Assembly: GCF_025398035.1 (NCBI RefSeq)
Contig: NZ_CP104558.1
Coordinates: 1,426,001 to 1,490,000, forward strand
Reading direction: 5' to 3'
DNA: 64,000 nucleotides
From: Rossellomorea vietnamensis
Lineage (GTDB): Bacteria > Bacillota > Bacilli > Bacillales > Bacillaceae_B
Below are positions 25,089 to 32,753 of this stretch, piece after piece. Position numbers and translations under genes: made by a program. Every line of letters starts with the position of its first letter. Positions within the stretch are counted from its first letter, which is position 1. The notes below the pieces were generated by a model. That model was given only the letters and a program-made list of their open reading frames with translations. It did no database searches and was not told the DNA's origin.

Positions 25089-25157
25089 ATGGTACGTACG
25101 ATCTTAATGGTCATTGGCGCAATTGTTGTTATTGGCTGGATCATCAGCATGCTTTAA
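25089..25157 (+). CDS. 22-residue single-helix membrane micropeptide
   Basis: ATG 25089 with GAGGTGA five bases upstream. After MVRT the peptide is one hydrophobic helix with a Gly and a Trp (IGAIVVIGWIIS). Too short for standard gene finders. Followed by an intrinsic terminator at 25220. Sits after the sigma-54 activator, possibly its own transcript. No known homologue that I recognise. Confidence 0.5.
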   Translation: MVRTILMVIGAIVVIGWIISML

Positions 25158-25219
25158 GATAGACCCTATCAGCCAAACATTATTCTTGCAATTATTTGAG
25201 TTTTATTATTGAAAGCGAA

Positions 25220-25259
25220 GGAGCAGAATGGATCTTCCCCCATTCTGCTCCTCATTTTT
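25220..25259 (+). terminator. Intrinsic terminator
   Basis: GGAGCAGAATGG (25220-25231) pairs perfectly with CCATTCTGCTCC (25240-25251), then T-rich. Confidence 0.9.
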
Positions 25260-25298
25260 GTTTAAGACTAATCCCCACCTCGGGAATCTGCCAAAGAA

Positions 25299-25323
25299 GA
25301 TTAAAAATTCTAGAAACGGGTAA
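25299..25323 (+). promoter_or_regulatory. Candidate sigma-B promoter of the universal stress protein
   Basis: GATTAA (25299-25304), 13-base spacer, GGGTAA (25318-25323), near the sigma-B consensus GTTTAA/GGGTAT, about 30 bases before the GTG start. Confidence 0.45.
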
Positions 25324-25355
25324 ACAACAGGTATCCCAATGTTGAGGTGATTAAC

Positions 25356-25874
25356 GTGTATAGACATATTCTATTAGCTTATGATGAAACAGATGGCAGT
25401 AAAAAAGCATTAGACGAAGTATCGAAATTAATGAAAAGTTCCATAGACTCTAAACTGACCGTACTTCATATTTCAGACGAAAAGACAGCGAATGAACCTC
25501 GTGATAATTTCACACCGACTCACGCACTCGCTGATACGTCCCCTGGTTTCGATAACCAGTACATGGGGAATCTATCGGTCTCCCCTGACAACAAAGTCCG
25601 TGGCGAAGATAGACATGAAATCAAGACACCTTCTTCCACTCACCCGTATTTAGTAAATGCGAGGGAAAAACTTTCTCCTCATGGAGTGGATGCCAACTAC
25701 ATTCACCTGTCAGGTTCTGAAGCGAAACGCATTTGTGAATACGCCAAGGAAATACAGGCCGACCTGGTTGTCGTTGGAAGCAGCGGCAAATCCGGCATGA
25801 AGAAATGGGTACTCGGAAGTGTAAGCGAAAAAGTCACGCAAGACTGTGAATCCAGTGTCCTTGTGGTAAAGTAA
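25356..25874 (+). CDS. Universal stress protein, UspA family
   Basis: 172 residues from GTG 25356 (GAGGTGA five bases upstream; the GTG at 25347 lies inside that site). N-terminal YRHILLAYDETDGSKKALDE and C-terminal DLVVVGSSGKSGMKKWVLGSVSEKV carry the ATP-binding Usp signature GxxGxxxxxxGS. It is longer than the typical 140-150 residues because of a polar insertion around residues 50-100. Stress-induced nucleotide-binding protein; precise role unknown. Ends at a very long perfect terminator. Confidence 0.88.
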   Translation: MYRHILLAYDETDGSKKALDEVSKLMKSSIDSKLTVLHISDEKTANEPRDNFTPTHALADTSPGFDNQYMGNLSVSPDNKVRGEDRHEIKTPSSTHPYLVNAREKLSPHGVDANYIHLSGSEAKRICEYAKEIQADLVVVGSSGKSGMKKWVLGSVSEKVTQDCESSVLVVK

Positions 25875-25883
25875 GCCATCAAC

Positions 25884-25928
25884 AAAGAGGAGGGACGGAC
25901 CTTTAAAGGTCCGTCCCTCCTCTTTTGT
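25884..25928. terminator. Bidirectional intrinsic terminator with near-perfect 19-bp stem
   Basis: AAAGAGGAGGGACGGACC and its complement around TTTAAA; shared by the usp gene and the convergent XRE regulator. Confidence 0.92.
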
Positions 25929-25936
25929 TATGTATC

Positions 25937-26389
25937 CTAATTACTCGTTAATTCATCCAATCGCTTACGGCTGCTTTTCTCATCGAAGCTGCTATAGATC
26001 CGGTAGTCCTCTGCATCGAGTATTCGATAGTGCTTGCTGAACAGGTTTTGTTGAAGAATGTATTCGTCGGTCTTTTTGATATCCTTCCACCAAATCTTGC
26101 CACCAAGTGTTTTTTCCTTCCGATAATCAATGCCTTCCCGGGCGATGGTCTCAATGACCTCAAGGGGTTCTCCACCAAGACTGGTGGTTAACGTTTCACT
26201 ATCCTTGAATAACGCACAAATGGCGATGGCTGCGGTCCAGCTGGCCATCACTCTACCCTTTTCAATCTGCACGAGGGTTTTTTTCGATAACCCTATGACA
26301 GTAGCCATCTTATCCTGCGTATACCCCGCTTCTGTCCTTACCAGCCTTAATTTATCAGAGATGATTAATATGATTTCTTCTTTTGTCAT
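25937..26389 (-). CDS. XRE-family transcriptional regulator
   Basis: 150 residues from ATG 26389 (AAGGTG upstream; the longer frame to 26494 runs through the promoter and operator). N-terminal XRE helix-turn-helix: RLVRTEAGYTQDKMATVIGL then SKKTLVQIEKGRVMAS (residues ~12-48). The C-terminal ~90 residues (LGGKIWWKDIKKTDEYILQQ) are not recognisable. A 14-bp perfect palindrome next to its start suggests autoregulation. No obvious partner toxin. Confidence 0.82.
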   Translation of the reverse strand: MTKEEIILIISDKLRLVRTEAGYTQDKMATVIGLSKKTLVQIEKGRVMASWTAAIAICALFKDSETLTTSLGGEPLEVIETIAREGIDYRKEKTLGGKIWWKDIKKTDEYILQQNLFSKHYRILDAEDYRIYSSFDEKSSRKRLDELTSN

Positions 26390-26413
26390 GGTTTCACACC
26401 TTAATCGTTTATA

Positions 26414-26427
26414 GTGTAATATTACAC
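26414..26427. promoter_or_regulatory. Palindromic operator of the XRE regulator
   Basis: GTGTAATATTACAC is a perfect 14-bp palindrome, 25 bases before the regulator's ATG. It overlaps a minus-strand TTGAAA-N18-TAATAT promoter-like pair. Size and symmetry are typical of XRE dimer sites. Confidence 0.6.
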
Positions 26428-26586
26428 CTTTATCATACCTGTTTTCAATCCCAATCAAACATCTTTTATCCAACCCATTAAATTTTGAATACAAATCAAT
26501 GATTCATTATACTTCTACTTAGAATGCATGTAATCATTTTTGTAACCATGCGCTGAAGATAGCATCATTTTAAAGGAGGAATCAAG

Positions 26587-27984
26587 GTGAAGAATCCCAT
26601 CATCGTTCTGATCAGGGAGGACTTACGGATTCACGATCACCCTGCTCTCTATGCAGCCTGCCAGGAAGGGAATGTGATCCCCCTATATATACTAGACGAG
26701 GAAAGCAACATAGGCGAAGCAAAGAAGTGGTGGCTGCACCGGAATATCGAGGCCTACCAACATTCCCTTCAATCGATTAACGGCAGACTATGGCTGGATA
26801 AGGGGAACGTGGAAAAAGTCCTTTCCAAATGGGTGAAAAACACCAATGCAAAAGCTGTTTACTGGAATCGGACATACGACCCTGACATTTACCAAAGGGA
26901 TCGTTCGATGGCCGAAGACCTGTCCTCCCAAGGAATCCAGGTCAAGACGTTCGAGGGAACCCTCCTTCTGCCCCCCTGGAAAATCAAAAAGGATGACGGT
27001 ACTCCATATAAAGTGTATTCAGCTTATTACCGATCACTCAGGAAAGAAGAAATCCCCAAACCCCTTCCAGCTCTAAAACGGATGGAGGTTCCACATCTGC
27101 AAGACGATGGGATGGCCCTGAATGATTTGGATCTCCTTCCGACCATCCCCTGGTATCACATCATGGAAAGCATATGGGACCCTGGTGAAGAAGCGGCATT
27201 CAAAAGAATGAACTCATTCCTTACTAAAAGATTAGAGGATTATTCAGAAGGTAGAGATTTCCCGGGCAAGGGACTGTACTCCACCCTGTCACCATACTTG
27301 GCTCTCGGAGTCATTTCCGTCAGGAGAATCTATCATACCCTCCTCGATACGGAGAACAGACCGATTGAACCATTTATTAAGCAGCTTATATGGAGGGAAT
27401 TCTCCTATTCAGTCCTCCTCCATTATCCCGAGTCACCTACACGTCCACTTAATGAAAAGTTTTCCGAATTCCATTGGCAAAGTGATGAAGAAGGATGGGA
27501 GAAATGGACAAAAGGCAAAACCGGGTATCCCATCGTCGACGCAGGGATGAGGGAATTGTGGGCAACGGGCTTCATGCATAACCGGGTGCGAATGATTGTG
27601 GCATCGTTTCTCACGAAGCACCTGCTCATCCCATGGCAAAGGGGAGCAGAGTGGTTTCTTGATACCCTGATCGACGCAGACCTTGCCAACAACTCCATGG
27701 GGTGGCAGTGGGTGGCAGGCTCAGGATTTGATGCAGCACCTTACTTCCGGATCTTTAATCCAACCCTTCAAAGTGAAAAGTTTGATGAAGAAGGGATATA
27801 TATACGGATGTGGGTCCCTGAACTAAGTCAACTCCCTGATCGATATATTCACAAACCTTCAGACGCTCCCGAAGATGTGCTGAAAAAGGCAAAGCTTACC
27901 CTTGGAGCAGATTATCCATATCCGGTCGTTGATCACAAAGCAGCCAGAAAGAGAGCATTGGCGCATTATGAGGAAATAAAATAA
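26587..27984 (+). CDS. phr: Deoxyribodipyrimidine photolyase (class I)
   Basis: 465 residues, GTG start behind AAAGGAGG. Light-driven repair of cyclobutane pyrimidine dimers. N-terminal antenna domain (IIVLIREDLRIHDHPALYAA), C-terminal FAD domain with SxYLALGVISVRRIYH-type segment, WREFSYSVL, YPIVDAGMRELWATGFMHNR, VRMIVASFLTKHLLIPWQ and WQWVAGSGFDAAPYFRIFNP, which includes the Trp electron-transfer chain and the flavin contacts. Terminator shared with putP. Complements SASP and SplB as UV-resistance functions in the window. Confidence 0.96.
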   Translation: MKNPIIVLIREDLRIHDHPALYAACQEGNVIPLYILDEESNIGEAKKWWLHRNIEAYQHSLQSINGRLWLDKGNVEKVLSKWVKNTNAKAVYWNRTYDPDIYQRDRSMAEDLSSQGIQVKTFEGTLLLPPWKIKKDDGTPYKVYSAYYRSLRKEEIPKPLPALKRMEVPHLQDDGMALNDLDLLPTIPWYHIMESIWDPGEEAAFKRMNSFLTKRLEDYSEGRDFPGKGLYSTLSPYLALGVISVRRIYHTLLDTENRPIEPFIKQLIWREFSYSVLLHYPESPTRPLNEKFSEFHWQSDEEGWEKWTKGKTGYPIVDAGMRELWATGFMHNRVRMIVASFLTKHLLIPWQRGAEWFLDTLIDADLANNSMGWQWVAGSGFDAAPYFRIFNPTLQSEKFDEEGIYIRMWVPELSQLPDRYIHKPSDAPEDVLKKAKLTLGADYPYPVVDHKAARKRALAHYEEIK

Positions 27985-27991
27985 TGCAAAG

Positions 27992-28028
27992 AAAAGGACC
28001 CGATACAATCGTATCGGGTCCCTTTTTA
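27992..28028. terminator. Bidirectional intrinsic terminator
   Basis: GGACCCGATAC / GTATCGGGTCC stem between phr and putP, with T-runs on both strands. Confidence 0.92.
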
Positions 28029-28039
28029 AGATCTACTGG

Positions 28040-29509
28040 TTATTCTTTTAGACGCAGCTTAACAGTTTCGAACTCTTCCTGTACTTCTTTGGCAGGAGGG
28101 TTACCAACAAAACTGAAGATAAAGATTGCGATGGTCGCGAAGATGAATCCAGGCAGGAGCTCATACACATCGAAGAGTCCTCCAGACAACTGCTTCCATA
28201 CAATGACGGTTACTGCACCCGTGATCATACCTGCAAGGGCACCGTTACGTGTCATGCGTTTCCAGAATAAGCTCAAGATCACGACCGGTCCAAAGGCAGC
28301 ACCGAAACCAGCCCATGCATAACTGACTAACTCAAGCACTTTACTATCGCGGTCATATCCAAGGAAAATGGCAAGGATGGCGATGACCACTACCGAAATA
28401 CGACCAACCAATACTTCTTCTTTTTGGCTTGCTTCTTTTCGGAAAATGGCTTTATAGAAATCCTGAGCCAGGGCACTTGATGAAACAAGAAGCTGTGAAT
28501 CCACTGTGCTCATGATTGCTGATAGAATGGCCGCAAGTAAGAAACCTGCTACCCATGGATTGAATAATACTTGCGAGAACATGATGAACACCGTTTCCGA
28601 GTTTTCCAACGGTGAATCAGCGAAATACGCAATACCAGAGAAACCGATGAAGATGGCTCCGAATAGGGAGACGATCATCCATACCATACCAATCAAGCGT
28701 GCTTTAGGTATTTCTCTCGTTGATTTAATACCCATAAAACGTACAATGATATGAGGCTGTCCGAAATAACCCAAGCCCCATGCGAGAAGCGATACGACTG
28801 AAACAAACGTCGCTCCTGTGTAAACATTCAAGTAAGATGGATCGATGCTTGATACGGCACTTACCGTTGCATCCCAACCGCCAATCTCGGAAATGGCTAC
28901 GATCGGAATGATGATCAAAGCAAGGAACATCAAGATCCCTTGAATGAAGTCTGTCCAGCTGGCAGCAAGGAATCCACCAAAGAACGTATAAGACAGGATG
29001 ACCCCTGCACCAACCCATAAAGCTAATCGGTAATCCATATTGAATGATTCTTCAAGTAAGATTGCTCCACCCACTAAACTCGATGAAGTATAGAACGTAA
29101 AGAAGATCAGGATGATGATAGCAGAGAACACTCGAAGAATTTTGCTTGAATCGTGAAAACGATTTTCAAAGAAATCAGGTACTGTGATTGAATCATTCGC
29201 CACTTCCGTATAAACCCGGAAAGGCTTTGCAACGAATTGCCAATTCAAGTAAGCACCTACTGATAGACCAATCGCTAACCAGATTGACCCCATACCACTG
29301 GCATACACGGCACCCGGCAGACCGAGCATCAACCAACCACTCATGTCGGAAGAACCTGCACTCAATGCAGCTACACCGGCAGTCAATCGCCTGCCTCCAA
29401 GCACGTAGTCGGATAAATTGCTGGTTAACTTAGCAGCCATGTAACCGATAATACCCATTCCAATTAAATAAATAATAATCGATGTTAACGTTTGAATATT
29501 AATATCCAT
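28040..29509 (-). CDS. putP: Sodium/proline symporter
   Basis: 489 residues, thirteen-helix sodium:solute symporter family. Conserved PutP segments: SDYVLGGRRLTAGVAALSAGSSDMSGWL, GAYLNWQFVAKPFRVYTE, and LAAILSAIMSTVDSQLLVSSSALAQD (sodium site helix 8). Takes up proline with Na+; could serve nutrition (PutP) or osmoprotection (OpuE); no putBC genes are next to it. Its ribosome binding site AAAGGAG overlaps the stop of a 35-residue ORF three bases upstream, so translation is coupled. Confidence 0.92.
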   Translation of the reverse strand: MDINIQTLTSIIIYLIGMGIIGYMAAKLTSNLSDYVLGGRRLTAGVAALSAGSSDMSGWLMLGLPGAVYASGMGSIWLAIGLSVGAYLNWQFVAKPFRVYTEVANDSITVPDFFENRFHDSSKILRVFSAIIILIFFTFYTSSSLVGGAILLEESFNMDYRLALWVGAGVILSYTFFGGFLAASWTDFIQGILMFLALIIIPIVAISEIGGWDATVSAVSSIDPSYLNVYTGATFVSVVSLLAWGLGYFGQPHIIVRFMGIKSTREIPKARLIGMVWMIVSLFGAIFIGFSGIAYFADSPLENSETVFIMFSQVLFNPWVAGFLLAAILSAIMSTVDSQLLVSSSALAQDFYKAIFRKEASQKEEVLVGRISVVVIAILAIFLGYDRDSKVLELVSYAWAGFGAAFGPVVILSLFWKRMTRNGALAGMITGAVTVIVWKQLSGGLFDVYELLPGFIFATIAIFIFSFVGNPPAKEVQEEFETVKLRLKE

Positions 29510-29512
29510 AAT

Positions 29513-29620
29513 CTACTCCTTTGTTTTTTCTGTAAAAAAAGTAATGATTGATAAAATGATCAATGTCGGCATCGGAATTAATAACCATAACCAGGTTCCC
29601 AATGTTAATTCTTCACCCAT
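29513..29620 (-). CDS. 35-residue membrane protein upstream of putP (possible symporter accessory)
   Basis: ATG 29620 with GGAGG eight bases upstream; stop TAG three bases before putP. One hydrophobic helix with two Trp at its front (GTWLWLLIPMPTLIILSIIT) and a charged tail (FTEKTKE), so a single-pass protein. Layout is like small accessory proteins found upstream of other SSS-family symporters, but the family is not proven. Below standard length cut-offs, so it would be missed by routine annotation. Confidence 0.65.
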   Translation of the reverse strand: MGEELTLGTWLWLLIPMPTLIILSIITFFTEKTKE

Positions 29621-29645
29621 ATCAAGTACCTCCTCCTTATGCAAT

Positions 29646-29668
29646 TAAGTGTAGTTTTTATACACTTA
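29646..29668. promoter_or_regulatory. Inverted repeat before the putP operon
   Basis: TAAGTGTA (29646-29653) and TACACTTA (29661-29668), 7-base spacer, 12-15 bases upstream of the ribosome binding site of the small ORF. Candidate operator or mRNA hairpin; no T-run. Confidence 0.45.
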
Positions 29669-29883
29669 TTTTTTTAATGTTAATTTCCCGGCTGTTATAG
29701 ACACAAGAATTATCATACCATAAACGAGAATTTTTTAAAGTCATCTGCTCCTTACAGGGTTAAATACATGAATAAATATACGTTAATATTCGATATTTTT
29801 GTCTTATATCAAATATTACTCAATATTTATTCACAAAAAATTATTTAAATTTATTGAAAAACAGTACTTTTTTCTCACCCTAA

Positions 29884-30447
29884 TCAAAATAACGTACCAA
29901 GCAGATACGCTTTATTCATAGTTTTTTCATAATCGAATTTTTTATCCCTGTCCATAGTGTCAAAAAAGATCTCCACTTCCTTGTCAATGACTCCCATCTT
30001 TTCCGAAATTCCCTTTATTAGTTGATGTCTCAACGATTCATCGTGACCATTAGAAATAAATTCCTCTTTCGTTTCACCTGCGAGCCCGACCCAAAGAACC
30101 TTCTGAGGATTGACTTGAGTGAATGCCGGATATGTAAAGACTCGATCAATATACCCTTTCATGATGGCTGGTAAACCATACCACCAAATCGGAAACACAA
30201 AGATCAGGGCGTCATATCGCTTTAATTTCTTCCTTTCCTTCTCAACAATATAGGAGGGTTTCCCTTTCGCAGGGTTTTCCCACTCTTCTTCACCCTTTTC
30301 GTCAAGCAGGGGATTGAATTCCTCCCTGTACAAATCTAGAATGGATGACTTATATTCTTTGTCATGCAGACCTTTCTGAATATGCTTTGTAATGGAAAAC
30401 GTGAGGGAATTCGTTCGCGGATGAGCAACAATCATCAGTACTTTCAA
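29884..30447 (-). CDS. NAD(P)H-dependent flavodoxin-like oxidoreductase (KefF/YwrO/MdaB family)
   Basis: 187 residues from TTG 30447, which has GGAG nine bases upstream (the TTG at 30456 abuts it). Flavodoxin fold: VLMIVAHPRTNSLTFSI (FMN phosphate loop), ALIFVFPIWWYGLPAIMKGYIDRVF (isoalloxazine contact; the FPxWW motif of the DT-diaphorase-like group). Likely a quinone or FMN reductase. B. subtilis YwrO and general stress protein 14 are relatives. Isolated gene with AT-rich flanks. Confidence 0.85.
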   Translation of the reverse strand: MKVLMIVAHPRTNSLTFSITKHIQKGLHDKEYKSSILDLYREEFNPLLDEKGEEEWENPAKGKPSYIVEKERKKLKRYDALIFVFPIWWYGLPAIMKGYIDRVFTYPAFTQVNPQKVLWVGLAGETKEEFISNGHDESLRHQLIKGISEKMGVIDKEVEIFFDTMDRDKKFDYEKTMNKAYLLGTLF

Positions 30448-30599
30448 GAAAAACAACTCCTTAAATAGACTTCAGTGATTACTGTGCGGCATTCATTATT
30501 CAGGATAACATACCGGATTTCTCACCAAGTCCGTCTCCTTTAATTTGTCGAATGCGCATGTAGAACATACATACCCAATACGACCCGCTCCTTTTTACA

Positions 30600-30637
30600 A
30601 AAAAAAGATGAAATCGAGTTGATTTCACCTTTTTTCT
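30600..30637 (-). terminator. Intrinsic terminator of the dicarboxylate symporter gene
   Basis: TGAAATC/GATTTCA stem flanked by A and T runs. Confidence 0.85.
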
Positions 30638-30661
30638 TGCAGCATGACGATAAGTGGACGT

Positions 30662-31906
30662 TTATGATTCGCCCCTTTGGATCTTAATGGTCCGTTTTTT
30701 CTCTGACTCGGATACAAACAGGGCACATGCAGCATCACCAGAGATATTAATGGATGTACGGGCCATATCCAACAGACGGTCAATTCCAAGGATCAAACCG
30801 ATCCCTTCGACAGGAAGATTGACACTGCTCAATACCATGGCCAGGAGGATCAATCCGACTCCCGGTACCCCTGCTGTACCGATACTTGCAAGCACAGCCG
30901 TGAGGACGACGGTAATCAGCTGTTCCATGGATAAATCCACATTGTATACCTGAGAGATGAACACCGTGGCCACCCCTTGCATGATGGCCGTACCATCCAT
31001 GTTGATCGTGGCTCCCAGGGGTTGGACGAATGAGCTGACCGACTTTGAGACACCCAGTCGCTGCTGAGCAACGTCCATAGAAATCGGGAGGGTCGCGTTA
31101 CTGCTGGATGTACTGAACCCGACACTCATGGCAGGACTGAAATTCTTGAAGAACCAAATCGGGTTTTTCTTTGCGAGTAAGAATATTGTTCCTCCGTACG
31201 TAATGATGGCATGAACAATTAAAGCCGCTAAGACAACTACAAAATAAAGCCACATTGCTTTCAGGGCACTGGAACCCTGACTTCCGATTGCCGAAGCGAT
31301 CAATCCAAATGTTCCGTATGGAGCGAATTTCATCACAAGGGTTACGAGATACATCATCAGATCGTTTCCTTGCTCCACAAGTTTCAGGATTCCTTTGGTC
31401 TTTTCACCCAGTGCCGTCAATCCGAATCCGATGAAGATGGCAAACGCGATGATCTGGAGCATATTGCCTTCAGTCATGGCCGTTAAGGGATTTTTAGGGA
31501 TGATGTTCATAAGAGTTTCGCCTACAGGAGGGGCCTCTTCTGTTTTAAAGCCTTCTGACTGGGAGGCGTCGATGCCTTCTACCAATCCAGGATCGATGAT
31601 GTATGCCAGAGTCAAACCGATCACAATGGCGATACACGTTGTCAGTAAAAAGTAAACAATCGTCTTTAATCCGATTCTTCCAAGCTTCTTCGGGTCCCCT
31701 AATCCTGCCGATCCAAGGACGATGGAAAGAAAAACAATCGGCACGACAAGCATACTGATCAAATTGAGGAAAATCTTGCCCAGGGGTGTGAACAGATAAG
31801 GATCTAATATATCGAATAAATCTTTTGCAAATATGTTCAGAATCAATCCTACTACGGCCCCTAATATCAAGGCTGTAATAATCTTTGTTGTCAAATTAAA
31901 TTTCAT
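30662..31906 (-). CDS. Dicarboxylate/amino acid:cation symporter (DAACS family)
   Basis: 414 residues, GltP/GltT/TcyP/DctP family. Signature SAMSVGFSTSSSNATLPISM corresponds to the serine-rich reentrant loop HP1; GATINMDGTAIMQGVATVFI is the NMDGT motif coordinating sodium; HP2 and DRLLDMARTSINISGDAACALF the substrate-binding helix 8 with Asp, Arg and Asn. Takes up glutamate/aspartate or C4-dicarboxylates; Arg in the last motif favours acidic substrates. GGGAGG precedes the ATG. Stands alone. Confidence 0.92.
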   Translation of the reverse strand: MKFNLTTKIITALILGAVVGLILNIFAKDLFDILDPYLFTPLGKIFLNLISMLVVPIVFLSIVLGSAGLGDPKKLGRIGLKTIVYFLLTTCIAIVIGLTLAYIIDPGLVEGIDASQSEGFKTEEAPPVGETLMNIIPKNPLTAMTEGNMLQIIAFAIFIGFGLTALGEKTKGILKLVEQGNDLMMYLVTLVMKFAPYGTFGLIASAIGSQGSSALKAMWLYFVVVLAALIVHAIITYGGTIFLLAKKNPIWFFKNFSPAMSVGFSTSSSNATLPISMDVAQQRLGVSKSVSSFVQPLGATINMDGTAIMQGVATVFISQVYNVDLSMEQLITVVLTAVLASIGTAGVPGVGLILLAMVLSSVNLPVEGIGLILGIDRLLDMARTSINISGDAACALFVSESEKKRTIKIQRGES

Positions 31907-32278
31907 AGATGTACCTCCCTATAATTTTCCAAATAGTATAAAGATATTACCCTTATATCATTTTTATAAAACCAAAAATTTTTAGAACTTTCAATGAATG
32001 AATTCCTCTATTGTCATCCCCCGGCTGTTTTATTCGTTCAAGAACTTCATTCTCCTTCCCCCATTATACTGATTTTTTATAAAATGAAAGAAGGTTGAGT
32101 GAGATTCACATCGAATTTACTAGTTTTACGGATTGGGATTTCATAATTTCAGGCAGTTCAATGAACCCATTCTACTAAGAAAGCCTTTCCAATAATTTCT
32201 TTTCGCATTTCATGGATTATCTTTTACGTGATTGGGTAAATAGTAATAACAGCATGAAATAGAAAGGAACATACGATT
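31907..32278. other. Gene-free 372-bp gap
   Basis: AT-rich divergent region between the symporter and the ArsC-like gene. I found promoter-like pieces (TATACTAT at about 31938 on the minus strand, GGGTAAA near 32236 on plus) but no convincing complete promoter, riboswitch, repeat or small ORF. Confidence 0.5.
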
Positions 32279-32707
32279 ATGAATAAAACCGTCTATTTTC
32301 TTTCAAGTAGTCAACAGCGCAGCTTGATGGCTGAGGGCTGGGCAGAGAAGCTCGAAGTGTCGGATTGGTCTTTTAAAAGTGCCGGATGGGTTGCTGACAG
32401 TCGTGCTGAATTCAGCGTACTGGCAATGAAAGAATTATGTATTGATATCAGTTCATTTCCTCTTTCTCGCATTGAAATGAAGGAACTTGGCGAGGCCTCG
32501 GTTATCGTTGCGATTCAGGATACAGAGTATGATGATAAGATGGAACTCCCCTCTGAATTAGAAGAAAAAGTCATCTATTGGAATTTACCGAATCCACGAA
32601 AGCGGTCTGCGACATTGATTGAAGAATGGGTACACTATCAGGAAATTTGTGACGAAATTGCTATGCGGGTAAAGGATCTGGAACATTTACTTCCACAATT
32701 ACATTAA
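32279..32707 (+). CDS. ArsC-like protein lacking catalytic cysteines (pseudo-arsenate reductase)
   Basis: 142 residues, collinear with thioredoxin-coupled arsenate reductase/low-molecular-weight phosphatase ArsC: MNKTVYFLSSSQQRSLMAEGWAEKL aligns with the P-loop region, then SAGWVADSR, MKELCIDISS, LGEASVIVAI and EEWVHYQEICDEIAMRV. The P-loop Cys-X5-Arg is replaced by Ser-Ser-Ser-Gln-Gln-Arg with one residue lost, and the redox pair expected near residues 82 and 89 is also gone. The frame is intact, so it is likely retained for a non-catalytic role. No ars operon nearby. Confidence 0.82.
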   Translation: MNKTVYFLSSSQQRSLMAEGWAEKLEVSDWSFKSAGWVADSRAEFSVLAMKELCIDISSFPLSRIEMKELGEASVIVAIQDTEYDDKMELPSELEEKVIYWNLPNPRKRSATLIEEWVHYQEICDEIAMRVKDLEHLLPQLH

Positions 32708-32753
32708 GAGGACTGATTACAACAGAACGTTTCATGTAATCAGTCCCTTTTTT

